From Larix kaempferi (lineage: Eukaryota; Streptophyta; Pinopsida; Pinales; Pinaceae), in contig BSBM01001929.1 in NCBI GenBank assembly GCA_027924585.1, forward strand, positions 1,178,001 through 1,242,000: a stretch of 64,000 bases of DNA. Direction: 5' to 3'. Below the pieces are notes generated by a model, which saw nothing but the letters and a program-made list of their open reading frames with translations, was not told the origin of the DNA and ran no database searches. This document shows, piece after piece, positions 1 to 11,499 of this stretch (position 1 is its first letter; the number at the start of each line of letters is the position of its first letter). The translations under genes were made by a program, and so were the position numbers.

Positions 1-644
1 TTTTCATGCTTTGGGGATATTGCTTTTGCTATTGATGGGAATTTTGAGAAGTATCTGGCTTATGCTATGGCAATGCTTCAATCTGCAGCAGAGATTGCTG
101 CCCAAACAAGTAGTACAGATGATGAAATGGTTGAATTAGAATACAATAATCAATTGAGAAATGGTATTTTTGAGGCATATTCAGGAATTCTACAAGGATT
201 CAAGAATGCAAAGCCTGAGCTAATGATGCCATACGCGGTACATATATTGCAGTTCATTGAGGCTGTCTTCCGCGATAAAGAAAGGTCGGGGCAGGGTTTT
301 TATTTTTCTGTTTTTTGAATTTTTGTTTTCAACTCTAACTGCAGGCAAAAATATTAAGATACTCACATTTCCAGTTGTCAACATAATAAAATACAATATG
401 GTTTAACTACTGACATTTAACGCAATGTGCTTTCTTTGTTTGTAGGGACGATAGTGTTACAAAAGCTGCCGCTGGTGTACTTGGTGACCTTGCAGACACT
501 CTTGGTAATAACGCTGCACCAGTATTCCGGAATTCAACTTTCTACAACGAGTTTCTTAGTGAATGCATGGCTTCTGAGGATAACCAAGTCAAAGAGACAA
601 CATCTTGGGCACACGCAACAATTCAACTTGTTATAAAATCGTGA
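1..644 (+). CDS. Importin subunit beta-1 (karyopherin beta), 3' end, last two exons
   Basis: C-terminal HEAT-repeat part of the nuclear import receptor that binds importin alpha, RanGTP and nucleoporins. The frame is open from base 1, so the gene enters from the left. The first visible exon ends at 284 with a GT donor at 285-286. The intron is 285-445 (161 bp, AG at 444-445). The final exon is 446-644, ending TGA. Splicing rejoins codon phase 2 exactly and gives about 160 residues. Recognisable family signatures are LQGFKNAKPELMMPY in the first exon and DDSVTKAAAGVLGDLADTLG straddling the junction. The C-terminus, with a TSWAHATIQLV segment, is of usual family length. No internal stop is seen. 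Identification rests on remembered similarity to plant importin beta-1; a close paralogue cannot be excluded. Confidence 0.9.
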
Positions 645-654
645 ATCCTAAAAT

Positions 655-931
655 ACTGTGCCAAAATATGGCAATTATGTGCATGTGTTCACATAGGAAA
701 CAAAGAATCACAACAAGTGCTGTAGATTGCTACCTTCTTTTCTGTATCAGTTTCGAGCCAGGCTCATGTAAAATATGGCTCGTATGTGCATGTGTTCACA
801 TAGGAAACAAAGAATCAGAAGGGCCGTGGAATGCCTAACTTTTCTTCTGTGTTATCCAATTTTGGTAGTAAATTTTTTCTAGAATTATTGAAATAAAAAT
901 ATGGCTAGTATATGCATGTGTTCATATTGGA
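655..931 (+). repeat. Three copies of a ~50-bp repeat downstream of importin beta
   Basis: A motif with the core AAATATGGC, then TATGTGCATGTGTTCACATAGG, then AAACAAAGAATCA occurs at about 662-713 and 770-821. A third, diverged and truncated copy is at 896-931. Copies 1 and 2 are about 108 bp apart, so each is one half of a larger duplicated unit. They lie in the 3' flank or 3' UTR of importin. The rest of 645-1190 is AT-rich with no ORF I can support. Confidence 0.7.
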
Positions 932-1368
932 TTTCAGTTAGTTTGTTGAATGCAATTACTTTTATAACACAAGGAGATCTTCATAGCAATGAATTTAACT
1001 GTGTAAGGACTCATCTGGTAAAAGTATTGTTTACAGGTAATAATAATATTGAATACGACTTCTTAAAAACACTAACGATTAACTCTGATTTTCCAAATAA
1101 TACACGGAATTTTCACAGCATAAAAATTAATTAACACTTCTTTTTTTTAATCTAAGTTAACTGTTTAAAGGAAAGAAGATCACTTACCTGGTGGAAGTTG
1201 AAGCCCTTGGTTGCAGAAGCTTGCTCAGTTGTTCTCCTCCAGACAGCACCACGACCGCAACAGTTTTGGGGAACAATTCTCATCCCAACCTAATTCCCCA
1301 GTGTAAAAATGCTGAGGCCCCCGAGTCTCCATCAGTTAATACTATGCCAGCCTCTAATATCCAAACAG

Positions 1369-1775
1369 AACATCCACACTACCCAACAACCAGCCCCTCA
1401 GTCATCCACCAGAGCAATAATACAACCCTCAATAACCCAACAGTTCCCCAACAAAAGACCCAACAAAAACGTAGGAAACCCCCTCTACCTCCCAAATTAA
1501 CAGCACGAACCCACTTAGTGCCCTCAATCCCCCTTTATGCAGAAATTTCATAATTTAATAAATTTGAATTAAATTTTGCATGAAAAGCCACATGGGCTCC
1601 ATGCATATTATCCTTTTTTTTTTATAATAATGCTTAGATAAGCAAATTTTATTTGGTTAATTAATCTTTATTATTATTTTATTTATTTATTTTTAATAAT
1701 ATCATTACTAATAATATTAGTTTACATAATACTAATCTCTAAGTTAATTATAATTCCAATTTTAGGGTGTTATAT
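1369..1775 (-). mobile_element. Solo LTR or LTR fragment of a gypsy-type element
   Basis: This block is collinear with 32,880-33,284 in the same orientation, with small indels. Both share a C/A-rich stretch, a TTTATTTATTTATTTTTAA tract and the right end TTCCAATTTTAGGGTGTTA. On the minus strand that end reads TGTAACACCCTAAAATTGG, the typical 5' start of many plant Ty3/gypsy LTRs. Here the final CA reads TA. No internal domain flanks it, so it is a solo LTR or a fragment. The 1191-1368 stretch to its left has no match in this window. Confidence 0.55.
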
Positions 1776-4130
1776 ACTCTCTCCGTTCAAGAAACTTCGC
1801 CTTGTATTTTGCACAAAGAAAGATTCACAACACTGAGTAGAATCACACACAATACAATATTTAATTAATTAGTATCATATATTTATATATTCAATACTAT
1901 TGTGAAGATGAAAAATTCTTGGGTGTGGCCAGCACACAAAAATTTCATTTTTCACTAATACATTCAACGCCCTAATTACTACATGCTTTGGTTTTAATTA
2001 CCTAGGGTCTAATATGAAACCATTCATAAAGTTATGCATCAACTTCATTAGACACTTCACTAACATGACATAAACATTAGGAATAAACAGACAATAAAAT
2101 TGACTCAACGAGATAGAAATACATGCATCCTCCCCAAAACTCCCGCATTCCTTACCCTCTCCTTGAGAATCATACCACCCGAGCAACCTCCATAACCATC
2201 CACACCAATACTCCGGGTGGTCCCGCTCCCCATGGCACGGGCCCTCTACTGTAACCTCTCCGTAGATAGTACATCAAGCATTGGAAGTTTCACAATTAGC
2301 ATAGTTGCTAAACCAATCTATGGGCCTCATTGGCTGCACCGGATTTTGGTCTGCTTTAAGTATCTAATTTTGACCTCATTGGCCGCACTGGATTTTGGTC
2401 ACATCTGGTTATCTCATCGGCCACATCAAATTTTGGTTAACGAGGCATCTTGAAAGGTTGGCCCTTACTCCCTCCATATCCCTCCAAGGCAACCAACCCT
2501 AGGCATCAGAAGTCCTTCTCCATATACCTCCTTCTATGGCTGATGTACCTCAAGCCATGAACTTTCGATATTATACCTCATCGGTCATACCAGATTTTGG
2601 TCTCCTATGGTCACCTCATCGGCCGCATCGGATTTTGGTTGATCATGCATCAAAACTGTAGCTTGCATAGGAGTAATTGTTGGGTTGTCCCCCATCCCAT
2701 AACTGTATATAATATATCTATTCTCATTCGTGGTTATGGCCCCCTACGAAATCATCAAAAGATAGTAGTTCCCTATAATACTGTCTTGCTCACAAACAAG
2801 AAGGTGATTAGTACTCCTAAAAACCAACAATATGAATTCTTTCTCGTCAAATCATAAGATGCAATTTTTTTTTTGCATTCACATTCTGAAAATAAAATTT
2901 CACAATCATACACCTCATGTATGAACATTTAAAATGTGTTGGTAGTATAAGTGATATATCATATGCACTCCATAGATCATAATGTAATGCCAATATAAAC
3001 AACATGATAACATAAACTATATTTCATCTATACTCAATAAATAATCATGTATCCCTTTTCAAAGCTAATATAAACAACATGATAGCATATATATATCATC
3101 TAAGCCAGATATATGATAATGTATCCATTTTCAAATACTAATGCAAACAAAAGCCACGAGGTGGCAATGTCCTTGACATTGCCACTAGCTCATATTTGTG
3201 TATATCTTTGTCTATTTAATGATGTCTATGTTTTCAATCTCAATGTTTTTTTTTTCAAATGTTTAATGCTAGCTTTATTTTTTATTTTTATTTTTCTCCA
3301 TATATTGGATACACTTTGGTTTGCTAATTTAACTTAAAATATGCTCACGGAATGCCATTATAAAAAAACTCCCCATTCATCTCAAGTGTTTTGTTCACGT
3401 GCAAAAGAATGAATGAAAGAATAGTTGGGTCTAAAATTTAAAGTCAAGTCATTGAAGTTTGAAATATTTTTGGAGTTTATATTTTTAAAATTTTACAAAT
3501 GCATAAACACCATCTTAATTTAGAGAAATCGTTAGGATTGTGCTTTCTAATTTATGTTTATTTACATTCGAACATGTCATATGTCAAGAGTATTCCCTTT
3601 TTAGGACTTTGCATTTCTTTTTAATGTTTTCCTAATTATATAAACACGTAATTTTTGGTATTTTAGACGAGAACTTTCTTAAAAACATTGCTACTCACTT
3701 CACTTCCGTGAAGTAATTCCACGATTTATCAATGCCATCTCAACAAGTTATTTTCTTTAAGGCGATGTCATTCAATTCACTGAACTCGTTCGGAATTTGG
3801 AGACTTTTGTCTTTTCAATTTCATTAATCTATGTTTTAAATTATAAATTTTATTAATCCGGTAACTATGAATCATATTAAAACTACAGTTTTGAAGCCAT
3901 TTATTATAGTTAATTAGGATGAACTTGCAACTTTTAAATTACTCAACTTTGGAATTTGAAACAATATCCTAACTAAAAACATCAAAAGCAAAGGAATCTA
4001 ATTAATAATTAGCTTAAACAGTTTTTTTCTAACAACTTAAGAAGCAAAGAAAACCTCCAAAATCGTAATCATGGCGCAGTACCTGCTATGATCTCGGGCT
4101 GGTGTGATCTTTTTCTAATGATCCATATAC
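1776..4130. other. Intergenic, no supported gene
   Basis: AT-rich sequence with only short random ORFs. Base 1774 onward begins like a Stowaway terminal inverted repeat (CTCTCTCCGTTC), but no matching right end was found. A motif CCTCATCGGCCGCACCGGATTTTGGT recurs at 2270-2660 (listed separately). The stretch 2870-4080 is plain AT-rich DNA in which I see nothing. Confidence 0.5.
2318..2640 (+). repeat. Dispersed ~26-bp motif, five copies
   Basis: The motif CTCATYGGCCGCAYCGGATT followed by TTGGT recurs at about 2325, 2373, 2414, 2577 and 2612 with one to four mismatches. Spacing runs from about 40 to 165 bp. It does not form a regular tandem array and has no coding frame across it. Confidence 0.6.
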
Positions 4131-4406
4131 TTATAATAAACAATACCTGCAACAACAACAAAAACGAGAACTCAAGTGAGAAAGCGTGTTGCGGCTACAG
4201 TTCCTGTGCAGACCGAGTTTTAGCCCTTCTGCTGTGCAAACATACCATTCGGTGCCCGACTGATCCATCTCTTTGGGCAACCTTACTAGGGAATGCCCCA
4301 TCGAGTGCGAGCGACGAAATTTTGTCGCCTCATCGGCGAGCAATTTATGAGAATCGGTGCTCTTAGAAGCAACGGTGGTGTCAATATTTTTGTCCCTACG
4401 AACGCT
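4131..4406 (-). pseudogene. In-frame C-terminal extension of the ATL gene beyond a TAG codon
   Basis: After the TAG at 4407-4409 the reading frame continues without another stop to a TAA at 4131. The extension includes FRRSHSMGHSLVRLPKE (about residues 286-302), which resembles the conserved RSHSTGHSLV block I recall from the C-termini of ATL6/ATL31-type proteins. Read through, the product would be about 346 residues, close to the usual length of that subgroup. The TAG is one C-to-T change from CAG. It could be a nonsense allele, a sequencing error, or the true end with a decayed tail. Confidence 0.6.
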
Positions 4407-5171
4407 CTAGTTTCTCCAGCTGCTTCTTGGTCTGTCTACTACAACCGTTACCTCGTCCGGCAGGGGAACCTCGATGGGTTCGATGATTCCGTAGCCGGTG
4501 CCCATTGGGTTCTCCTCGTTCGTGGGCACCAGAATGATTCGGCAGACAGGGCACGTTGTGTGCGAGAAGAGCCACGTATCGATGCAGTCCGGATGGAAGG
4601 CGTGGCTACACATGGGCAACAAGCGGAGCAGCTTGTCGTCCTCGAATTGGTTGAGACAGACCGCGCACTCGAGCGTTTCTTTAGTCTGCGCCTTGAGGCC
4701 CTTCACAAGATCGTAGCTGAACACCGGGAAGCTTTCGATGAAGGCTTTGTCGAGACCACAGGCATCCTCGTCCTCCCACCATGCTTGTGCAATGGTTCCC
4801 CTTGGCCTTCGTCTCGAACGCCTCATGCTGTCGTCGTCGCTGGCGCGTTGGCGGACGTAGATCGAGAAAAACTCAACCAAGAAAATCGCGCTCAGGAGCA
4901 CGATGATGATAATCGCCATGGATGGGTTAAAACGACCATTGAAGCCGAAGCCACCATGGTTGTTATTGGATGGGCTACTGGTGTTGCCCCCCGTTTTGTT
5001 ATCGGCCAATCCCATGGCGAATAGTGGCGAGGCCAAACTCAGATTCGCAGAGTTTCCTGTGACGAACAAATCAAAACCTCCATGATTTGAACTATTCAGC
5101 AACGCTAATCGTCTGTTCTTCATTCCTATTCGGAGCAATACCAACACCTCTGATAAAATTGAAACTCTCAC
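4407..5171 (-). CDS. ATL-family RING-H2 finger E3 ubiquitin ligase
   Basis: A 254-residue single-exon reading frame with classic ATL architecture. It has an N-terminal region, one transmembrane helix at about residues 85-107 (a run of I, V, L, F), a basic stretch at 117-124, the GLD motif at 139-141, and a RING-H2 finger with ligands C169, C172, C188, H190, H193, C196, C207 and C210. Ligand spacing is C-x2-C-x15-C-x-H-x2-H-x2-C-x10-C-x2-C, and the ATL tryptophan is W200. Family members are membrane-anchored E3 ligases that recruit E2 enzymes, often in defence or C/N signalling. Starts at M1 or M17 are both possible. The frame stops at a TAG, but the same frame stays open to 4131 and that part also looks like ATL. 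The 254-aa product may therefore be a truncation. Confidence 0.88.
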   Translation of the reverse strand: MRVSILSEVLVLLRIGMKNRRLALLNSSNHGGFDLFVTGNSANLSLASPLFAMGLADNKTGGNTSSPSNNNHGGFGFNGRFNPSMAIIIIVLLSAIFLVEFFSIYVRQRASDDDSMRRSRRRPRGTIAQAWWEDEDACGLDKAFIESFPVFSYDLVKGLKAQTKETLECAVCLNQFEDDKLLRLLPMCSHAFHPDCIDTWLFSHTTCPVCRIILVPTNEENPMGTGYGIIEPIEVPLPDEVTVVVDRPRSSWRN

Positions 5172-5276
5172 ACGGTATTGAGCTCACAACACCTTGCCAT
5201 ATATAATTGATAAAAACAATGATAAAAACATGCATTCAAGGATTTGATTCAAATCCATTGAAGACTACAATATATT

Positions 5277-5560
5277 GATGACCTAAATTTAGCGAGTTGT
5301 GTCCCCTCGAACTGGAAGCTCAGGACTACGATATATTGGATTCTCAGGACAGATTTGTAAACACGGTCTTTGTCATTGTCAGCCTGGAAATCGCGCCTTG
5401 GGGATCAAGTGAAGTGATATGTTTCTTTTTCCAATGAACAAAGGAGAGCAATGATGCATGGAATTCAGTTGATGAGCTGAACTTTGGCGAGTTGTGTCCC
5501 CTCCACCTGGATGCTCAGGACTATGATATGGATTCTCAGGACTACTATATGGATTCTATG
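5277..5560 (+). repeat. Two-copy repeat upstream of the ATL gene
   Basis: A segment of about 75 bp at 5277-5351 recurs, diverged, at 5471-5556. The shared core is GCGAGTTGTGTCCCCTC, followed by GGAAGCTCAGGACTACGATAT. In the second copy the GGATTCTCAGGACTAC part is duplicated again. It lies in the 5' flank of the minus-strand ATL gene and could be an old local duplication. Confidence 0.6.
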
Positions 5561-5580
5561 TGTCCTTTCCCGCAGTCTCC

Positions 5581-8500
5581 AAATTTCCCGCTAGTCATTC
5601 ACACTCCATACGTGCTTACTGATGACGTTGTTGACTTGGCCATAGTTGTCATGCTCAATAGGCTCCATCATATTTCAATAGCAGGCTGCTATTTAACCAA
5701 CAATTTTTAAGTGACATGTTATGCAAATTAACAAACTCCAAGAACATGGTCACTAATTTAACCAATATTCCAATTTAACCTATATACTATACAAGTTAAC
5801 AAACGACAGGGACATGGCCACCTGCACTGGCATTTGTTATTGACCTCTTCTTATTGTATTAAAATGTATTTTGGACATTACGTGAGAATATATATTCTTA
5901 GTATTTAAAGACTAATAAATAGTTAAATCTAGCAAAACTATTTCATAGGATTGAATACAAATTATACAATGTCAATTGAAGCAAAGATAATCCCCTACAT
6001 GTACGGCTAAAAGGCCTGAGATCACTCAAGAATCATAGGAGAAAAAAAGCAATCAACCTATCAACAATAGACCATCCTTGCAAGTGCTTCTTGTAGTGGG
6101 TTACCATAACTCACCCAAAATATGGAAGTTGCTTTAAGAGCATTTTATACTAAGTTACAATACTACATGAGTCACATTATACACTGGCACAAAATAATAA
6201 ACTTTCAAACATCTTATATGTAATATAGAGGATGTAAGTGTATAATATAACTGCAAAGAAAAATTGTGATATGTTTAACCTAAAGATGACATTTCTAGCA
6301 CAAGAGTATTGCATGTCAAATATATAAAAAAAAATTCTTTATTAATGCACCTAATTATCTTGAAACTTAACTCTGGAAGAAATGGATTTCTTACATATAG
6401 ATTATCTATTGTGGTTCAACTTCATGGAGGATGGATCTACCCTACTCTCAAAGCTTCTTAGATTGTAATAATTGAGGCAAGATATTGAATCATACATAAT
6501 TATTTTAGACCTCACGTTGCAAATTCTGAGTAAGTCAACTCCTATTTGGGGTCGGGGTTCTATGTTCCCCCCTAAAATTATTTAAACACATAAAGCCTAG
6601 GCCCAATATGAATAGCGAGGAAGAGGAGGGAATGGGTATTGTGCAACCAAATCTTGATTAAATAGTTTAAGCATTAGCAACATTGGGATATTTTTTTGGT
6701 AGAGAATATTGTTAAAGAATCTATGCCCGAGCACCACGTTTTGTGGCTATGTTCAACAAACAATATGTTATTAAATCTCCAATTCCAACATCAAATGACA
6801 TTTTCAATACTTCCACTTAATTGCTTCCAAAGTAACCAAAATGATAAAAGATAACAACAAGGTATGGTCCATGAATCGTCCATTGTAACTGCTAGCCTAG
6901 AAATCAGGGCGATGTTGTCCTAGAAAAAAATTCCAATTCAATGAAATAGCGAAAAATGGGTCAGGGAGGTTTTATTCGTACCGAATGGGGAGGAGGAAAT
7001 CACTCAAGAAATATTCCTTCCTAAAACTTGGGGCGAGCTCAAATTTCATGGGTGAAATCCATTTTTTTCCACCTACCTCATAAATAATAAATACCCATGC
7101 CTTAATCCTTCACATATATTTTTTTAAAATAAAATTCAGTTAATGATAATAATGATAAAAATATACCATATAATAAATTCACTCATCAAATTATGAAACC
7201 CTAAAATATCGTCCATGTGTGAAATTTCGTTGTTAAAATTTTCCAATAACTAGCTAACAAAATTCGAACATCAAGGTTTGACCTTCATTATAATATTGAG
7301 AGTTCTATCCATAAAGGACAAACACTTTTTCCCGCCATCAACCTTCAAAAGGTACACACTATTGAAGGAAAAATACCACACGAGAAAAAGGAAGCAAGAA
7401 GAGGTCTTCCCCCATAACAAACCTATGCCAATATATCTTTCATATGCATTGTAATTCCGCTTCAACATTGGATATCTCATATTTGTATTTTTAATGTAAC
7501 TACGTCATAAGTGAGGAAATACACCCTTCATTGTTAGTTATTTATTAATTAATTTCATATCTTCAACTTTGTTTTCTTTTTCATTAATTTTAACAACTAT
7601 TTCATATGGTCTAACACAACTTTATTCATTGAAAGTGGATACAAAATTGTATTCATAAAGATTTTGTAGTGTACTTTGGAGAAGTTCTTAGAGATTGTCA
7701 AGCTAACATTCCATTTGACGTTAGCATCCTGTAAGGGATTCTCCTCCCCTTTGCTCATAAGCATTTGGCTATTAAGAGCATCTTCCATAAATTTTAAACT
7801 TATCTTTACTAAATCTGTTATAGAATCTGTTGGGTCCTCAAATTGAACTGTTTTTGTCACTTCCGTACTTGACCATGGAAAATTTAGAGGCAAATTGTAC
7901 CCACCTCTTGAATATCGATCTTCGGTCGATTTGCACTATCTTCATACATTGTCGTATACGCTGGTGGAATTGGAAGCAACCAATAATGACAGAAAAACCC
8001 TAAAAAATTAGAAATAAATTAATCACCATATAATCCAACCAATAGAACTAAAAGTCACAAAGATTGGATCCAAAGTATGAAAAAAAAAACAAATTTAAGT
8101 TGTACGATTATGTAAGCAATATGAATTTTCAAAGTAAATGCAATCTGATTTTAGAAATCTGAGCTTCTTGTTTTACAATGCTTTACAATGCCGAAATAAA
8201 ACCATTTCTCAGATGTTGTATTAATACGATCCCACCTTCTGTGATCGTGTTAAAATTTAACTGGCAATTACCATTCGACTAATGCGGGATTTGGGCTCTT
8301 TTGGAGCTGAATTGTTCAAATGTAGAGCTCAACTGTCAGCTAAAAGGTGCTGCGACTCAACCTACCGATCTCACCCTCGGATCAAAAACAATATTCAGCT
8401 AGAAAGGATCTCTAAAGATTGCTTTATAGATCTTAGATCCTTATAATTAATGCAAACCTCCATATATAATGCAGATTTTAATATTAAAAAAAAATTCAAA

Positions 8501-10260
8501 ACATTAGTCACGGTAATTAAGTTCGACAATCATTACAATTTAAATCCTCAAGGGTAAATATACAGTCCATACGGGAGCTAGAGGATCGTGGAATTTGATT
8601 CCATTGTTCCCAATGATTAACTACAAAACTAAGGCTCAACACACTCGTTGTTTGCCTTAACATACGAGATTTTAGCCACCCTGAAAAAAAAATTGACGAA
8701 ACAGTTCTAACTTGAAGTTTCATAATTCATTTATTAAGGCATCGATGATGTGGAAAACTATGAGCAGATACCGCCAATTTTTAGTTTAGCGTTTTTAAAA
8801 CAGATCATTGATTGATGAATGCTTAGTAACCACAACTGCAGATCACTTCAAACAAACGAAAGATGAATACGTAATTATTCATTTCACAAACATATACTAA
8901 ACTCAGACTTTAAGTGATACTTTCCAACCTTAGGTCATATTCATGCTAGAATACATAACTCACAAATTTCTCATTATTTTAACTAAAGACAAAAGCAATC
9001 ACCATAGGATCTCTGCACAGAGTTTAGGAAAAACTTAGCGCACAACTGCTGGGTCACACACAGTGAGAAGGTCTTGCGAAGAGTGTGAATTGGTATATTC
9101 GCAGAGTTATTGCTTGGGCTCATCATTCCATCGGTTTAGAATCTTTAGGGGTTAATATCAAGGGGCCTACCACTTGGCGTGACTGTACTTCACAGGATCA
9201 TAGATAAAAGCATGTTCGACATGGTTTCCAGATCAAAATCGCTACGATAGATGCTAAGTTCGGGGAAGTTGTTTAACTACAGGGATCGACTGTTAGACTA
9301 CCGCCGACTCCTCTCAGCACCTCTGTTCACACCGAGGTATGCATTCTGAATTGTAAATGCGCGTCTAAGACGGCTCTACCAGCACATATAATCTGATAAA
9401 TAGTCGAAACAGCAGCAGTAATGTGATCCGAGAAGGGATACCGCATTCTTCAGGCATATGAAGGCGCGGGATGATTATTAAAGTACCGATTTACCTTATG
9501 GATGACGTCTACCAAGAAAAAGGAATAAAAAGGATTTCCAGTTTGACTAACGCATGATCATAGATCATGCGGTGAGCTGATATTCAAGAAGTTGTGCGCT
9601 TCATCCAAGAGTCCTACAAGTTTCGCAGAAGTTGGGATCGTGTTAATACAACCAGAATATGGAACCAACCACAACGTCTTATACGAGCATGTCTTATCTC
9701 ATTTTTTTAAACGAAGTCCTTGATCAACAAATGCAGAGTGAGTACAATGAACTCGACCGAGTATTCAACGCGTCAATGTAATTACTATTAAGAGATTTTT
9801 TGTACTGTACCAAAGCGAACAGTGGAGCAGGACGGACGGATAGCAGAACAGGATGGGCCGAATAAGTTACATGTCAGATACCATGACATCCTCCCGCCGC
9901 CACCCCTTGGGGAGGGAAAATCGAGACAGACATCATCATGTACACACCCAATCAAATTGAAGAAAAATCAGATTTAAAAAAAAAAATTAGTTCAAAATTA
10001 TGAATTCCAATGTTTGGACTATAGCTTAAAAAAATTGATAACATCAACTAAACTAATATCCTTGACTCAAAAACTAGATGTCAAGGACATAATAACATGA
10101 TAATTTTAGTCATTAAATATCATTGTATGATCATATACTAAAACATAAATATTATATTTGTCATATGAGGTCATGATCTTAATAAGTGTCTAATTAAGCG
10201 TCATCCTCATAACAACATCATACACATAACTTTTTTTTTTAAATTTATTTATGTTAATCA
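5581..10260. other. Long intergenic stretch without a recognised gene
   Basis: AT-rich DNA with no domain I can name. A 98-codon minus-strand open stretch at 7597-7893 reads like coding sequence (mixed composition, no low complexity) and could be an exon of an unrecognised gene, but I found no convincing flanking splice sites. The stretch 9000-9920 is visibly less AT-rich than its surroundings and has no long ORF. I see nothing else. Confidence 0.4.
7597..7893 (-). CDS. Possible exon of an unrecognised gene
   Basis: An open stretch of 98 codons, opening with a TTG codon rather than ATG. The frame continues upstream about 60 bases to a TAG. The translation is of normal complexity with charged and hydrophobic residues interleaved (for example FPWSSTEVTKTVQFEDPTDS) and does not look like a repeat shadow. 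I recognise no domain. It may be an internal exon, a decayed transposon fragment, or chance. Confidence 0.2.
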   Translation of the reverse strand: MPLNFPWSSTEVTKTVQFEDPTDSITDLVKISLKFMEDALNSQMLMSKGEENPLQDANVKWNVSLTISKNFSKVHYKIFMNTILYPLSMNKVVLDHMK

Positions 10261-10269
10261 CCACATGAG

Positions 10270-10360
10270 ATCACTATCTCGTTGAGTATCAAGTTAATAT
10301 CCATCTCGTATCAACAACATGTTGAGCATCAAGTTAATATCCATCTCGTATCGACAACAT
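10270..10360 (+). repeat. Tandem duplication of a ~43-bp unit
   Basis: The segment GTTGAGTATCAAGTTAATAT followed by CCATCTCGTATCAACAACAT occurs twice in tandem, with only a few differences between copies. Confidence 0.75.
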
Positions 10361-10439
10361 ATTCTAGTATTTGCGGCGAGAGGTGCTCTACAGCCAATAT
10401 GAAGGAGATCTTGTAACATGTGAGTGTTTGTCGAGTTTG

Positions 10440-10885
10440 TAGAGTGTTTGTCTAGTAACAAAATAATACAAAGTAAACAAAAAATAATAATATAAAGTAA
10501 CAAGTAATAAATATTATGTCGGCCATAAACAAAAAAGAATAATACAAAGTAAAAAGTAAATATGAGACTTAAACTAGAGACATTAGAGCTTAGGATTAGG
10601 GGATAAATATTATGTCGGTCATAAACAAAAAAGAATAATTCAAAATAAAAAGTAAATATGAGACTTAAACTAGAGACTTTACTTTTTACTTTTAATACAA
10701 AGTAAAATGTAAATATGAGATTTTAGAGTGTTTGTGAGTAACAAAATAATACAAAGTAAACAAAAAAGAATAATACAAAGTAAAAAGTAATAAATATTAT
10801 GTTGGACATTATCAAAAAAGAAGAATACAAAGTAAAAAGTAAATATGAGACTTAAACTAGAGACTTTAGAGCTTAGGATTAGGTG
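10440..10885 (+). repeat. Complex A-rich tandem repeat
   Basis: Interleaved repeats of AATAATACAAAGTAAA, AAATATTATGTCGG and AAATATGAGACTTAAACTAG make a locally duplicated array. The longest unit, about 105 bp, is seen at roughly 10,500, 10,600 and 10,790. It has no coding potential. Confidence 0.65.
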
Positions 10886-11089
10886 GCTCAGGGATTGCAC
10901 TCAAAGAGCTATTCAACGAGAGGTTTGCACCTCGAGAGATTTGATCCCTCTCGGTGCTTAATAGAGCCTAAGATTTGGATCTATACTGGTTATAAAGACA
11001 ATTCATGAAACTATCATTCATCATAAGTTTCCACAATATGTATGCACATCATGGGTTTCCACCTTATGAGCATCATCCCGTAGTAGGAA

Positions 11090-11475
11090 GTAAAATGAGT
11101 ATTCACATCATAAAATTTATATTAGAAAATAGGATAACATCCACATCATAGGCATCATAATAGAAATAAGTATCCATATCATGACCATCATGACCATCAT
11201 GCTTAGATAAATAAAAATGAGTATCCATATCATGATTATAAGTCATATGTCTAAAATCAACTACTAAAAAAGATAGGGAAAACCATACTAGAAAATAAGT
11301 ATCCATGTCACAAGTATCCACATCTTGATCATCATACTATGAAATATGTATCCACCTCATAAGCATCATACTAAAATAAGTATCCACATCATAAGTATCC
11401 ATATCATGACCATCATACAAAAATAATAATGAGTATCCACATCATGTTTATAAGTCATATGTCTAATATCGACAA
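11090..11475 (+). repeat. Minisatellite with AGTATCCACATCAT units
   Basis: About a dozen degenerate copies of AGTATCCACATCATGACCAT, with CATCAT extensions, are scattered in a loose array between the unknown region and the C-terminal end of the minus-strand gypsy element. It occupies the place where that element's 3' LTR would be expected. Confidence 0.65.
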
Positions 11476-11499
11476 CTCAAAAAGATAGGGAAAATCTTG

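Noticed and set aside
1774-1810. Stowaway MITE end
   Set aside because: CTCTCTCCGTTC resembles a Stowaway terminal repeat, but no inverted partner or TA duplication was found.
4293-5024. 243-codon plus-strand ORF opposite the ATL gene
   Set aside because: It is the shadow of the RING-H2 coding strand; its translation has no domain, while the minus strand has all zinc ligands.
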